Below are positions 1 through 7,813 of a stretch of 64,000 nucleotides of DNA, piece after piece; the first letter of the stretch is position 1, and every line of letters begins with the position of its first letter. Source of the DNA: Lentzea waywayandensis. Lineage in GTDB: Bacteria > Actinomycetota > Actinomycetes > Mycobacteriales > Pseudonocardiaceae. The notes beneath the pieces are model-generated. The model saw only the letters and a list, made by a program, of their open reading frames with translations, made no database searches and was not told the DNA's origin. Location of the stretch: NCBI RefSeq assembly GCF_900115955.1, contig NZ_FOYL01000004.1:806001-870000 (forward strand). The letters run 5' to 3'. The translations under genes and the position numbers were made by a program.

Positions 1-1089
1 CGACGCCCAGCCGCCGCCGCGGATCAGGATCGGCTTGCCGTTGATCTGGTACTGGACGTTGCCACTGATCATCTTCGAGGTGACCTCGCGGATGCCGAAC
101 GTCGTCTTCTGCTCGTCGGACTTCGCGCCGGACACCGTCGCCACAGCAGTCGCGTCGTACAGCGGCTGCGCGCCCATCTGGTACGGCCACCAGATCTGCG
201 GGTTGGCGACGGTGAGCGGGAACGTGACGGTCTTGGTCTCGTTCGCGGCCAGGCTCACGTTCTGGCTGTAGTTCTGGCCCGCCGCGCTGCCGGCGACGGT
301 CGTGGTGACCGCGCCGCCGGTGTTGTTGCGCGCGTCCACCTTCACGGTGACCGTGGCGCTGTTCAGGTTCGGCAACGGCAGGTCGGAGAGCACGTGCAGG
401 CCGCGCAACGAGACCGCGCCGCTCTGCACGATGTCGACGTCGCGGAAGAGGCCCTGGTTGCGGTCCGGCGGGAGCTGGGCCCAGTCGATGAAGTGGATCA
501 CCAGGTCCTTGGCCGGGTCGGACGGCGACGCCTTGATGGCGAGCGCGTTGTCCCCCTTGCGCAGCAGGCTGGTGACGTTGAACTCGAACGTCGGGTACGC
601 GCCGATGACGGTGTCGGTGCCGGCGACCTTCGTGCCGTTCAGCCACACCTCACCGCGGGAGATCACGCCGCCGTTGAGCTTGAGGAACGTGTTCACGCCC
701 GGCTGCGGGTCGGCCTGGAAGACCTTGCGGTACCACCACGGCACCTTGAAGTCGTTGGCGTTGGCCTTCTTCAGGTTCTCCGAGTAGTTGACGTCCCCGT
801 ACCTGTTGTTCGCGATCAGGCCGGCCATCACGGTCGACCGCGCGGGCACGGTCAGCCAGCCGGCGTCCGAGTACGCCGGGCCGGAGATCACGCTGCCGGC
901 CTGCGTCGCGGTGGCGCTGGTCTGCATGCGCCAGTCCGGGATGGTGGAGGTCTGTCCTGGGACGGCGGCCACCTTGAGCGCCGCTCCGGTGCCGGGCACG
1001 GGACCCGCGTTGGCTGAGGTACCTGGCACCAGCAGGGCCAGACCCACCGCCGCCACGACCAGAGTCGGTAGTGGTCGGTTGCGCAGCAT
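1..1089 (-). CDS. csxA: Exo-beta-D-glucosaminidase, GH2 family (CsxA-like), 3' end outside window
   Basis: The gene runs off the left edge; 363 N-terminal residues are present. It starts at the ATG at 1089 with a secretion signal (MLRNRPLPTLVVAAVGLALL, followed by an Ala-rich cleavage region). Next comes a GH2 sugar-binding fold with the stretch VPWWYRKVFQ, an immunoglobulin-like middle domain, and the start of the TIM barrel (INGKPILIRGGGWAS). That layout matches CsxA-type exo-chitosanases, which release glucosamine from the non-reducing end of chitosan outside the cell. The catalytic glutamates lie beyond the window. It diverges from the DUF3558 lipoprotein gene. A chitinase at 49.4-51.9 kb would act earlier in the same polymer route. 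Another GH2 activity is possible, but the RGGGW motif favours CsxA. Confidence 0.85.
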   Translation of the reverse strand, partial: MLRNRPLPTLVVAAVGLALLVPGTSANAGPVPGTGAALKVAAVPGQTSTIPDWRMQTSATATQAGSVISGPAYSDAGWLTVPARSTVMAGLIANNRYGDVNYSENLKKANANDFKVPWWYRKVFQADPQPGVNTFLKLNGGVISRGEVWLNGTKVAGTDTVIGAYPTFEFNVTSLLRKGDNALAIKASPSDPAKDLVIHFIDWAQLPPDRNQGLFRDVDIVQSGAVSLRGLHVLSDLPLPNLNSATVTVKVDARNNTGGAVTTTVAGSAAGQNYSQNVSLAANETKTVTFPLTVANPQIWWPYQMGAQPLYDATAVATVSGAKSDEQKTTFGIREVTSKMISGNVQYQINGKPILIRGGGWAS

Positions 1090-1126
1090 ATCGCTCCTCG
1101 ACGCATCGGGGCGGCGGCGCTTCGGG

Positions 1127-1152
1127 GTATCGTAAAGAAGGTTTCCTTTTTG
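1127..1152. promoter_or_regulatory. A/T-rich imperfect inverted repeat in the csxA upstream region
   Basis: An imperfect inverted repeat (AAAGAAGG-TTT-CCTTTTTG, 1134-1152) sits about 45 bp before the csxA start in otherwise very GC-rich DNA. It lies between csxA and the divergent lipoprotein gene. It could be an operator or a promoter element; which protein binds is unknown. Confidence 0.3.
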
Positions 1153-1239
1153 TGGGGTCGGCGGCAATGGACCTTATGGGTGACGCGGGACACGTCGTTC
1201 GCCACCCTCCGTGCCCGGTGATCCGATATTTTGGCCCGC

Positions 1240-1833
1240 ATGCGTCGACTTGCCGTCCCGTTCCTGCTGGCAGCGGTCCTGACCGGGTGTTCTTCGACAG
1301 AACCGGGGAAGCCCTCCGCAGGGGATCAGACGGGCTCCGCGCCGACGACCGGAACTTCTGCCGGTTCCGCTCCGGTGAACAGGCCCAAGGCCGTCGACCT
1401 GAAGACCGTCGACCCGTGCTCCCTGATCACGCCGGAGCAGAAGACCGCTCTGGGTTTGAGCACCGTCAAAGCGGGTACCCCGCTGCCCGTGTACGGGGAG
1501 GGGAGCAAGCGGTGCAACCAGAGCTATGTGGACCGCAAGTACATCGGCGACATCCACACGCTCCTCAACGGCGGCGTGGACAGGCTGAAGAAGACGACGG
1601 GTGAGTCGAAGCTCACCGCGCTTCAGATCGCGGGATATCCCGCCTACCTGACGCAGCGGGAGTCACCGGGATCAGCCGGCGCCTGTGAGATCTACATCGA
1701 CGCGAACGACGGCCAGTTGTTGCTGGTGGACGCGGTTGCGGGGTTCGCTGAGGACAGTGCGACGCTGGACGGCGCGTGCGAGCGGGCGAAGGCGCTGGCG
1801 GGGGCCGCGGGTGCCGTTCTCGCCACCAAGTGA
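1240..1833 (+). CDS. DUF3558-type secreted lipoprotein
   Basis: The protein of about 197 residues begins MRRLAVPFLLAAVLTGCSS, a lipoprotein signal with the lipobox LTGC. A low-complexity Ser/Thr/Pro linker follows, then a globular domain (VDPCSLITPEQKTALGL, later AYLTQRESPGSAGACEIYID). The pattern of VDPCSLLT near the start and a second Cys in the later half is typical of DUF3558, a family of actinobacterial cell-envelope lipoproteins of unknown function. The ATG at 1240 is preferred over an in-frame TTG at 1231 because it gives a compact signal peptide. The gene is monocistronic, divergent from csxA. Confidence 0.75.
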   Translation: MRRLAVPFLLAAVLTGCSSTEPGKPSAGDQTGSAPTTGTSAGSAPVNRPKAVDLKTVDPCSLITPEQKTALGLSTVKAGTPLPVYGEGSKRCNQSYVDRKYIGDIHTLLNGGVDRLKKTTGESKLTALQIAGYPAYLTQRESPGSAGACEIYIDANDGQLLLVDAVAGFAEDSATLDGACERAKALAGAAGAVLATK

Positions 1834-1959
1834 CAGTTGAGTAGAAGTACGCACCTTGTACCGGGAACCGGCCACTCGCGTAATGCATCAGAGCTAAAGT
1901 CGTCCCAAAAGCACACACGGCCCGATTTTCTGGGGGGCCGTTACTGAGGAGGGTGTGCC

Positions 1960-2331
1960 GTGTTTCTCGCGGATGGTGGTGGAGGCGCGTCGTCGCCGCC
2001 CGAGTTCGGGCAGCGCAAGCTGAAGGTGGACCCGTCAGCCATTCCACAGGCGAGGAAGGCCTTCGAGCAGGCGCTGGCGGAGTTCGAGGAGAAGATCGAG
2101 CGATCGGTCGAAAGTCTGCCCACCAAGCCGTGGGCCGGCGACCCGATCAGCAGCGAGACCTCGAAGGCGTTCAACGACCAGACCTCCGACAAAGCGCTCG
2201 CCGCGCTGACCTTCTACAAGAAGCAGCTCGTCGGCGTGATCGACCAGCTCAGGATGATCGAGGAGCAGTACCGCCAGGTCGAGGGCGACAACGCGGCCAT
2301 GTGGGGCAAGCACCTGCGAGACCAGGACTGA
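1960..2331 (+). CDS. PE-like type VII secretion protein
   Basis: This is a 123-residue helical protein with no signal peptide, starting at GTG 1960 after GAGGAGG. After a short Gly-rich N-terminus it has two predicted helices: VDPSAIPQARKAFEQAL... and ...KALAALTFYKKQLVGVIDQL. They are joined by a loop with PWAGDPISSET. This is the layout of PE-family helical hairpins in Pseudonocardiales. It is followed 15 bp later by a PPE-like gene and then an EspG-like gene, the classic set in which PE and PPE pair and EspG is their cytosolic chaperone. It is probably one half of a secreted heterodimer. The family call rests on pattern and context. Confidence 0.7.
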   Translation: MFLADGGGGASSPPEFGQRKLKVDPSAIPQARKAFEQALAEFEEKIERSVESLPTKPWAGDPISSETSKAFNDQTSDKALAALTFYKKQLVGVIDQLRMIEEQYRQVEGDNAAMWGKHLRDQD

Positions 2332-2346
2332 GAGGGGGACTGACCG

Positions 2347-3597
2347 ATGACTGACCACCGCTTCCAGGGGTACGGACACCCCGAGCTGTACAAGATGATC
2401 AACTCCGGTCCCGGCGTCTCCGCCTCCATCCCGGTGGAGCAGGGCTGGAAGACCATCGCCGCGACGCTCGCGCAGATCGACGCCGACCTGCACACCGGCC
2501 TGTCGAAGATGGGCGCGGACTGGGAGTCCGACGCCGCCGACGCCGCCCAGGGCGCGCTTTCGCCGCTGGCCGAGTGGGCGGGCTTCGCCGAGACCGGCGC
2601 CACGACCATGGAGAGCTCCGCGCGCCTGCAGGGCGAGTACATCGCCGACGCGCGCAAGAAGATGCCCGAGGTCGTCCCGATCACGACCGAGAAGCCGGGC
2701 TTCCTCGACATCGCGGCCGGCGCGCTGACCGGTCCCGCCGGCATGGCCCACGTGGTCGGCCAGCAGGTGGACCACGAGCGGCAGGAAGCCGCCGCGGACA
2801 ACGCCGCCGCCAAGGCCGTCCAGGTCATGGAGGACTACCAGTCGGACAGCCGCTGGAACTCCTCGACGCTCGGTGACTTCCCGACGCCGCCGCAGGTCGT
2901 GATCGACACGCCGCCTCCCGGCGACACGGGCACCGGCAGCACGCGCGTCGGCTACTCCTCGACCGGCACGGGCGGGCCGTCCGGCACGAACACCGGCACG
3001 ACCAACCCCTCGTGGACGCAGCCTCCGACGACGACGCAGCAGCAGGTCTCGACCGGCTGGACGCCGCCGCCCACCGACACCACGCACACGTCGTGGACGC
3101 AGCCTCCGGCGACGCCGCCTCCCACGCACACCCCGCCGCCCACGAACCTGCCGACCCCGACGCCGACCCCCACGCCGACGCCGGCCCCTGGCGGTCCGGT
3201 GTTCACGCGGCCTGGCACGAGCGGTCCTGGTGGCCCTGGCGGCTCCGGTGGCGTTCGCGGTGGTCAGCTCGGTGGCGGCAAGGCGTTCGGGCCGATGTCC
3301 GGCTCGCTCGGCGCGTCCGGCCAGCAGGGCGCGATGAAGCCCGGTGGAATGCCCGGCGGCATGTCCGGTCTGGGCTCCGGCCCTGACGGCGTGCGCGGCG
3401 GTGCCATGGGCTCCGGTGCGGGCGCGGGCAAGGCCGGTGCGGCCGGTGCCGGTGCCGGCGGTGGCGCGCACGGCCAGAAGGGCGAGGGCGAGGACGACAT
3501 CGAGCACAAGGTCGCCGACTACCTGGTCGAGACCGACGACGTGTTCGGCGACGAGCGCATGGTCGCGCCGCCGGTCATCGGCGGCCTGTCAGAGTGA
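2347..3597 (+). CDS. PPE-like type VII secretion substrate with Pro/Thr and Gly-rich tail
   Basis: A 416-residue protein. Residues 1-160 are a PPE-like helical domain carrying DWESDAADAA, a WxG-like turn with W-E-S. Residues of about 185-285 are a Pro/Thr-rich linker with repeated WTQPP and PTPTP units. Residues of about 285-385 are Gly-rich. The C-terminus is an acidic segment, DYLVETDDVFGDERMVAPPV, that resembles the conserved end of actinobacterial ESX substrates. It is predicted to pair with the upstream PE-like protein and leave through a type VII secretion system. Its stop overlaps the EspG-like start (GTGA), implying translational coupling. The surface function is unknown. Confidence 0.75.
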   Translation: MTDHRFQGYGHPELYKMINSGPGVSASIPVEQGWKTIAATLAQIDADLHTGLSKMGADWESDAADAAQGALSPLAEWAGFAETGATTMESSARLQGEYIADARKKMPEVVPITTEKPGFLDIAAGALTGPAGMAHVVGQQVDHERQEAAADNAAAKAVQVMEDYQSDSRWNSSTLGDFPTPPQVVIDTPPPGDTGTGSTRVGYSSTGTGGPSGTNTGTTNPSWTQPPTTTQQQVSTGWTPPPTDTTHTSWTQPPATPPPTHTPPPTNLPTPTPTPTPTPAPGGPVFTRPGTSGPGGPGGSGGVRGGQLGGGKAFGPMSGSLGASGQQGAMKPGGMPGGMSGLGSGPDGVRGGAMGSGAGAGKAGAAGAGAGGGAHGQKGEGEDDIEHKVADYLVETDDVFGDERMVAPPVIGGLSE

Positions 3598-4400
3598 GCC
3601 TGTTCGGCGCTCCGGCGGAGAGAGAGCCGATCACTCTCTCCGCCGAGGAGTTCGACGTGCTGTGGGAACGCATGAACGTCGGCCCCATGCCGCTCGTGCT
3701 CAAAGTTCCCACCCCGGGTAAGACGCGGGACGAGCGCATCCAGCTCGAGAACCGCGTCTACCAGCAGTTGGACCACCGGCGCCTGGGCAACTCGCGCGGC
3801 CTCTCGTCCCAGTTGGACGGGTTGCTGCGGATGTTCGTGAAGCCCGAGCGGGAGGCGGACGGCCGCCTCTGGCTCGGCCACAGCCTGCGCGTCCTCGCCG
3901 TGGCGAACGGCGACTGGGGCGCCGTGGCGACGTTGCGGGACGACCAGCTGACGTTCCAGCCGTGGGAGGGCTCCGGGCTCGCCTCGGCGGTGCTGTCCGT
4001 GCTGCCGGCGCACCCGGCCGGGACCGGTCTGTCGGTGACGCTGCCGAGCGCCGACATCGAGAAGGCGATCGGGCAGACCGACGGCTCGCCGAAGTCGACG
4101 GAGGCCGCGTTCCGGGGCATCGGCCTGCGCGAGGACGACGCGAAGGCGCTGGTGAAGATGTTCACCGGGATCGTGCACACCGGGAACTTCGGCGCGTCGG
4201 CTCGCGACAAGTACGGCAAGCGCTGGCGGCCTGAACGCGTGATCGGGTTCTTCGACACCGAAGAGGGTCGCTACCTGCAACAACGCCGTGCCTCGCCCGG
4301 CCAGCCGCCGTGGAGCACGTTCACGCCGACCGACGCGCGCCGGATGCTGCACCAGGTGGACGAGCTGATCTCCGAGGCGGTTCGTTCCGCAGGGGCCTGA
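3594..4400 (+). CDS. EspG-family type VII secretion chaperone
   Basis: A 268-residue soluble protein without signal or membrane segments. It starts with ITLSAEEFDVLWERMNVGPMPLVL and ends with a helical region (DARRMLHQVDELISEAV). This matches the EspG fold, which binds the tip of the PPE helix and keeps PE/PPE pairs soluble until export. The GTG start at 3594 overlaps the PPE-like stop by four bases. With the two genes upstream it forms a three-gene operon. No ESX core genes (eccB, D, E, mycP) are in the window, so the secretion machine must be elsewhere. Confidence 0.8.
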   Translation: MSLFGAPAEREPITLSAEEFDVLWERMNVGPMPLVLKVPTPGKTRDERIQLENRVYQQLDHRRLGNSRGLSSQLDGLLRMFVKPEREADGRLWLGHSLRVLAVANGDWGAVATLRDDQLTFQPWEGSGLASAVLSVLPAHPAGTGLSVTLPSADIEKAIGQTDGSPKSTEAAFRGIGLREDDAKALVKMFTGIVHTGNFGASARDKYGKRWRPERVIGFFDTEEGRYLQQRRASPGQPPWSTFTPTDARRMLHQVDELISEAVRSAGA

Positions 4401-4456
4401 TGTCTGGTTTGATCTGACCACCGCCGCCGTGGCCAAGACCCCTTGGAGACGGCGAA

Positions 4457-6100
4457 ATGAGCATCGACAGACGGCAATTCCTGCTGGCTACAGGGGTTGC
4501 GGTAGTCGGGACGTCAGCGTTGACGGGGACTGCTTCCGCGCAGTCCTCAGCTTCGCTGTGGCAGGAGTTCGTTGCCAACCCGTACAACCACCCGCAGATC
4601 CCGAACATCTCGTTCGCCGGCTATCGCGCCGGTGAGAAGCCCGCCCGTCGCCCCGTTCTCGCGAACGTCCTGTTCTTCGGCGCGCGCCGAGACGGTTCGG
4701 CCGACGCGTCCGCGGCGATCAACAAGGCGATCGAGTTCGTCGGCAGGCTGGGCGGTGGCACCGTCCACGTGCCACCGGGCCGCTACCGGATCGACGACAT
4801 CATCCGCATCGGCTACGACAACGTGGTGCTGCGTGGCGCGGGCAGCGCGAAGACGACGTTCTACGCGACCCGGTCGCTGGAGGAGATCGTCGGCATCAAC
4901 CGCAGCCGCTACGGCTCGGAGAACTCGGCGTGGAGCTGGTCGGGCGGCCTGGTGTGGGTCTGCCACCGCGACCGCCACCAGCCGCTGGTGGACGCGATCA
5001 AGGCGAAGAAGTGGCCGTTCGAGGGCTGGACGGGCAACGAGCTGGAGCAGGGTTCGACGCTGACGGCCGTGACCGGTTCTGCGGCAAGGGGTTCGTTCGT
5101 CGTGACCGTCGAGAATGGACGTTCGTTGCGGCCCGGCCAGCGGGTGTTGTTGCGGCTGGACGACTCCGGGTACTCGCTGCCCAAGCACATGTGCGGCGAC
5201 GTCCCCGGCACTCAGACCTACCGGTGGGACGACAAGGACAAGCTCCTGTCGTACTTCCCGTTCCTGTGGCCGGTGCGCGTGGAGTGGGTGCGCGGCAACA
5301 GGGTGAAGCTCGCGCAGCCGTTGCCGCTGGAGATCCGCCCGGAGTGGAAGGCACGCCTGACCACGATGGCGCCGGTCGTCACGGGTGCGGGCGTCGAGGG
5401 CATCAAGATCGAGATGTTCAAGGTGCCGACGCCGAAGCACCTGCAGGACAAGGGGTACAACGGTCTCGCGTTCCAGTGCGCGTGGGACTGCTGGGCCGAC
5501 GACGTGCACGTCCAGGACGTCGACAACGGCTTCCTCCTGGTGTCCTCCAAGGGAATCTCACTGCTGAACACGCACGTGTCCGGCCGCGGCCACCACCACG
5601 CATACGCGGTGCGCGAGCAGTCCCACGACAATCTGACCGACGGGTTCGTGATCGAGGCGCCGTCCGAGCCCTCGCAGGCGGGCGCCGGCAACCACGGGCT
5701 GAACGTCGAAGGCCTGTCCTGCGGCAACGTCTGGACCCGCGGCCGCATGGACCACGACGTCTTCGACACCCACCGCGGCCTGCCGTTCGCCAACGTCCGC
5801 ACCGAGATCACCATCAACAACGTCGGCGCGCACGGCGGCAGCGCGAACGCGGGCCCGTTGTACGGCGCCCGTTTCGCGCACTGGAACGTCACCGTCACCA
5901 ACCAGCGCGCCGGCAACGTCCGCATCGACCAGGTGGCGCCGTGCAGTGCCACCGTCGCGATCTCCGAGGTCCGCGACTTCGGCCAGATCGACAAGCCGGA
6001 CTTCACCGGCGAGCTGAACTCCCGCCTGGAGCTCTACGGGACGACCACTGTGACACCGCGCAACCTCTATGACGCACAACGAAAGTTGCGCCGTTCATGA
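4457..6100 (+). CDS. Tat-exported right-handed beta-helix protein (pectate lyase superfamily)
   Basis: A 547-residue protein. The N-terminus MSIDRRQFLLATGVAVVG carries a twin-arginine motif (RRQFLL) and ends in ASAQ, a Tat signal. After it comes VLFFGARRDGSADASAAINKAIEFV, the usual opening of pectate-lyase-3/pre-toxin beta helices. Gly/Asn/Val-rich turns follow (GGTVHVPPGRYRIDDIIRIGYDNVVLRGAG). The rest is beta-helix, with DNGFLLVSSKGISLLNTHVSGRGHHHAYAV. It probably acts outside the cell on a polysaccharide. No specific catalytic site can be assigned, so substrate and reaction (lyase or hydrolase) are open. The stop overlaps the convergent EccC-like gene by a few bases. Confidence 0.75.
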   Translation: MSIDRRQFLLATGVAVVGTSALTGTASAQSSASLWQEFVANPYNHPQIPNISFAGYRAGEKPARRPVLANVLFFGARRDGSADASAAINKAIEFVGRLGGGTVHVPPGRYRIDDIIRIGYDNVVLRGAGSAKTTFYATRSLEEIVGINRSRYGSENSAWSWSGGLVWVCHRDRHQPLVDAIKAKKWPFEGWTGNELEQGSTLTAVTGSAARGSFVVTVENGRSLRPGQRVLLRLDDSGYSLPKHMCGDVPGTQTYRWDDKDKLLSYFPFLWPVRVEWVRGNRVKLAQPLPLEIRPEWKARLTTMAPVVTGAGVEGIKIEMFKVPTPKHLQDKGYNGLAFQCAWDCWADDVHVQDVDNGFLLVSSKGISLLNTHVSGRGHHHAYAVREQSHDNLTDGFVIEAPSEPSQAGAGNHGLNVEGLSCGNVWTRGRMDHDVFDTHRGLPFANVRTEITINNVGAHGGSANAGPLYGARFAHWNVTVTNQRAGNVRIDQVAPCSATVAISEVRDFGQIDKPDFTGELNSRLELYGTTTVTPRNLYDAQRKLRRS

Positions 6101-7813
6101 GCTAGCCATCGCCACGGGCAGCGACCACACCACGTCGTGCAGGTCGGTGGGGAGCACGACACTCTCCACCGACCTCCCGATCCGCCGCGTCCAGCCCTCG
6201 TCGGTGAGTTCCAGCCGGTACGACGTGTGGACGTCCGGCAGGTCAGCGGGTGTCGTGTCGGACAGCAGCAGGTGCTGGCCGTAGGTGCGCCCGTCCCTGC
6301 TCAGGGTCTGAAGCACCTTCAGGAACTCCGGGCGTTCCCGCACGAGGCCGTGCACGCCGTCGACGCAGACCAGAAGTTCCGGCAACGGGCCGAGACCTGC
6401 CGCGCGGTAGTCCCAGATGTTCCGGTAGTTGCCGCTGTCGACCAGCTTCCGGAGGCGCTGTTCGTGGTCCTCCAACAGGTCCACGAGCCCGTGCCGCACG
6501 TGCGGTGCGCCGTCCAGGCCCGCGAACATCCCGTTGCCGTGGAAGTCGATGAAGACGACCTGAAGCTCGTCCGGTGAGTGGCGCAGCATCTGCCCGAGAA
6601 CCAGTGCGCGGATGCCTTCCGCCCGTCGGTTCTCCGGCGCGGTCACCTCGCCGTGCGGGCCCATCCCGTCCTGGAGGTGCTTCGACTTCAGGTCGATCTC
6701 GACCCGCTGCCCGTACTCGTCCACACCCACCGAGACCCGGTACTGAAGCTTGACCGGCCGTGGCCGCCACACGTGTTTGTTCGGCACGTCGTGCAGCGCG
6801 AAGAAGTCCGGCGCGGGTTCCTCCTGGAGCATCGACCGCGGCAACGACTCCGCCACCTCGCCGAGGTTCGCGGGCGCAACGCAGTCGTCGATCAGCAGGT
6901 CCGTCACCTCGTGCGGACTGTCGAGCAGCAGCTGCATCCCGGACTTGCCGACGTCCTGCGCGATGGTCGCGAGTGCCGTGCCGAGCTCGGTCGCCTGGAG
7001 GTCCGCGAAACCGTTGACGCAGATGAGGAGTTGCGGCAGCACCTGGTCGAAGCCGCGGTGGTCGAAGATCGTCCAGGTGTTGCCGACGACGTCGAGCCTG
7101 CGTTCCGACTCGGCCAGCAGTGCCTCCGCGATCGGCGCGGGATCCCTTGCCGCGTCACGATGATGAGCCTGCACGTGCGGCGCCTGATCAAGCCCGGCGA
7201 ACGCGTTCGTGTCGTGCGCGTCGATGAAGACCGTCCGGAACAGCTTGGGCGAGTGCGTGGTCATCAACCCCAGCACCAGACTCCGGAACGCGTCCGGTGC
7301 GGTGACGCTCAGATGCGATCCCGTGCGCCACTTCCCGTCGGCGAAGTGCGTCAGTTCCACGACCACCGGCCTGCCGTCCGAGCCGACGCCGATCGGAACC
7401 TTCCACCACCGGCCCTTCCAGGCGAGCGCCTTGGTGAAGTGTCGCAACCCGTGCAGCGCGAGGAAGTCCAGCACCTCGATCCGCAACGGCACCCGTTCCG
7501 GCAGCTCGTCCACCGCCCGCGCGGTGATGATCACCCGGACGTTCCACGAGGCCGCGGCGATCCACCGGACGGTGTCGGCGAGCCCGGGATCGATCGCGGT
7601 GCAGTGCTTCCAGTCGTCGACCAGCAGGGTGGCGCCGGGCTCGGCCCCGCGTTCGAACCAGGCCAGCAGGTTCTGCCGCCGCCGCTCGTCGCCGGGGTCG
7701 AAGCTCACCGCGACGCCCGCCACGTCACCCTTGCCGATGCGGTAGACGCCTTGCATCGCAGCGATTCGGGACGCGACGGCGTCAGGCGGGCCGATGAGGG
7801 CGAGGTGGTTCAC
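6095..7813 (-). CDS. EccC-related FtsK/SpoIIIE-like protein, Walker A lost in both modules
   Basis: A 572-residue protein starting at GTG 7813. Residues 1-130 form a small domain with LLVDDW (63-68). Residues of about 138-320 and 355-560 are two FtsK/SpoIIIE-like modules of the EccC type: PIGVGSDGRPVVVEL...LGLMTTHSP...AFAGLDQAPHV and GMGPHGEVTAPENRRAE...LGQMLRHSP...GNGMFAGLDGAPHV. Where EccC has its Walker A (G-A-T-G-S-G-K-S), these read TAPDAFRS (171-178) and TAPENRRAE (391-399), so ATP binding should be lost. The Walker B-like strand LLVCVDG lacks the catalytic Glu. It overlaps its upstream partner by GTGA. No membrane segment is seen. The role is probably structural or regulatory in type VII secretion; this is inference. 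Confidence 0.7.
   Translation of the reverse strand: MNHLALIGPPDAVASRIAAMQGVYRIGKGDVAGVAVSFDPGDERRRQNLLAWFERGAEPGATLLVDDWKHCTAIDPGLADTVRWIAAASWNVRVIITARAVDELPERVPLRIEVLDFLALHGLRHFTKALAWKGRWWKVPIGVGSDGRPVVVELTHFADGKWRTGSHLSVTAPDAFRSLVLGLMTTHSPKLFRTVFIDAHDTNAFAGLDQAPHVQAHHRDAARDPAPIAEALLAESERRLDVVGNTWTIFDHRGFDQVLPQLLICVNGFADLQATELGTALATIAQDVGKSGMQLLLDSPHEVTDLLIDDCVAPANLGEVAESLPRSMLQEEPAPDFFALHDVPNKHVWRPRPVKLQYRVSVGVDEYGQRVEIDLKSKHLQDGMGPHGEVTAPENRRAEGIRALVLGQMLRHSPDELQVVFIDFHGNGMFAGLDGAPHVRHGLVDLLEDHEQRLRKLVDSGNYRNIWDYRAAGLGPLPELLVCVDGVHGLVRERPEFLKVLQTLSRDGRTYGQHLLLSDTTPADLPDVHTSYRLELTDEGWTRRIGRSVESVVLPTDLHDVVWSLPVAMASS

Noticed and set aside
2035-3507. 490-codon open frame on the minus strand across the PPE-like gene
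   Set aside because: Very Arg/Gly-rich, low-complexity product opposite a well-supported PPE-like gene; a typical high-GC shadow.
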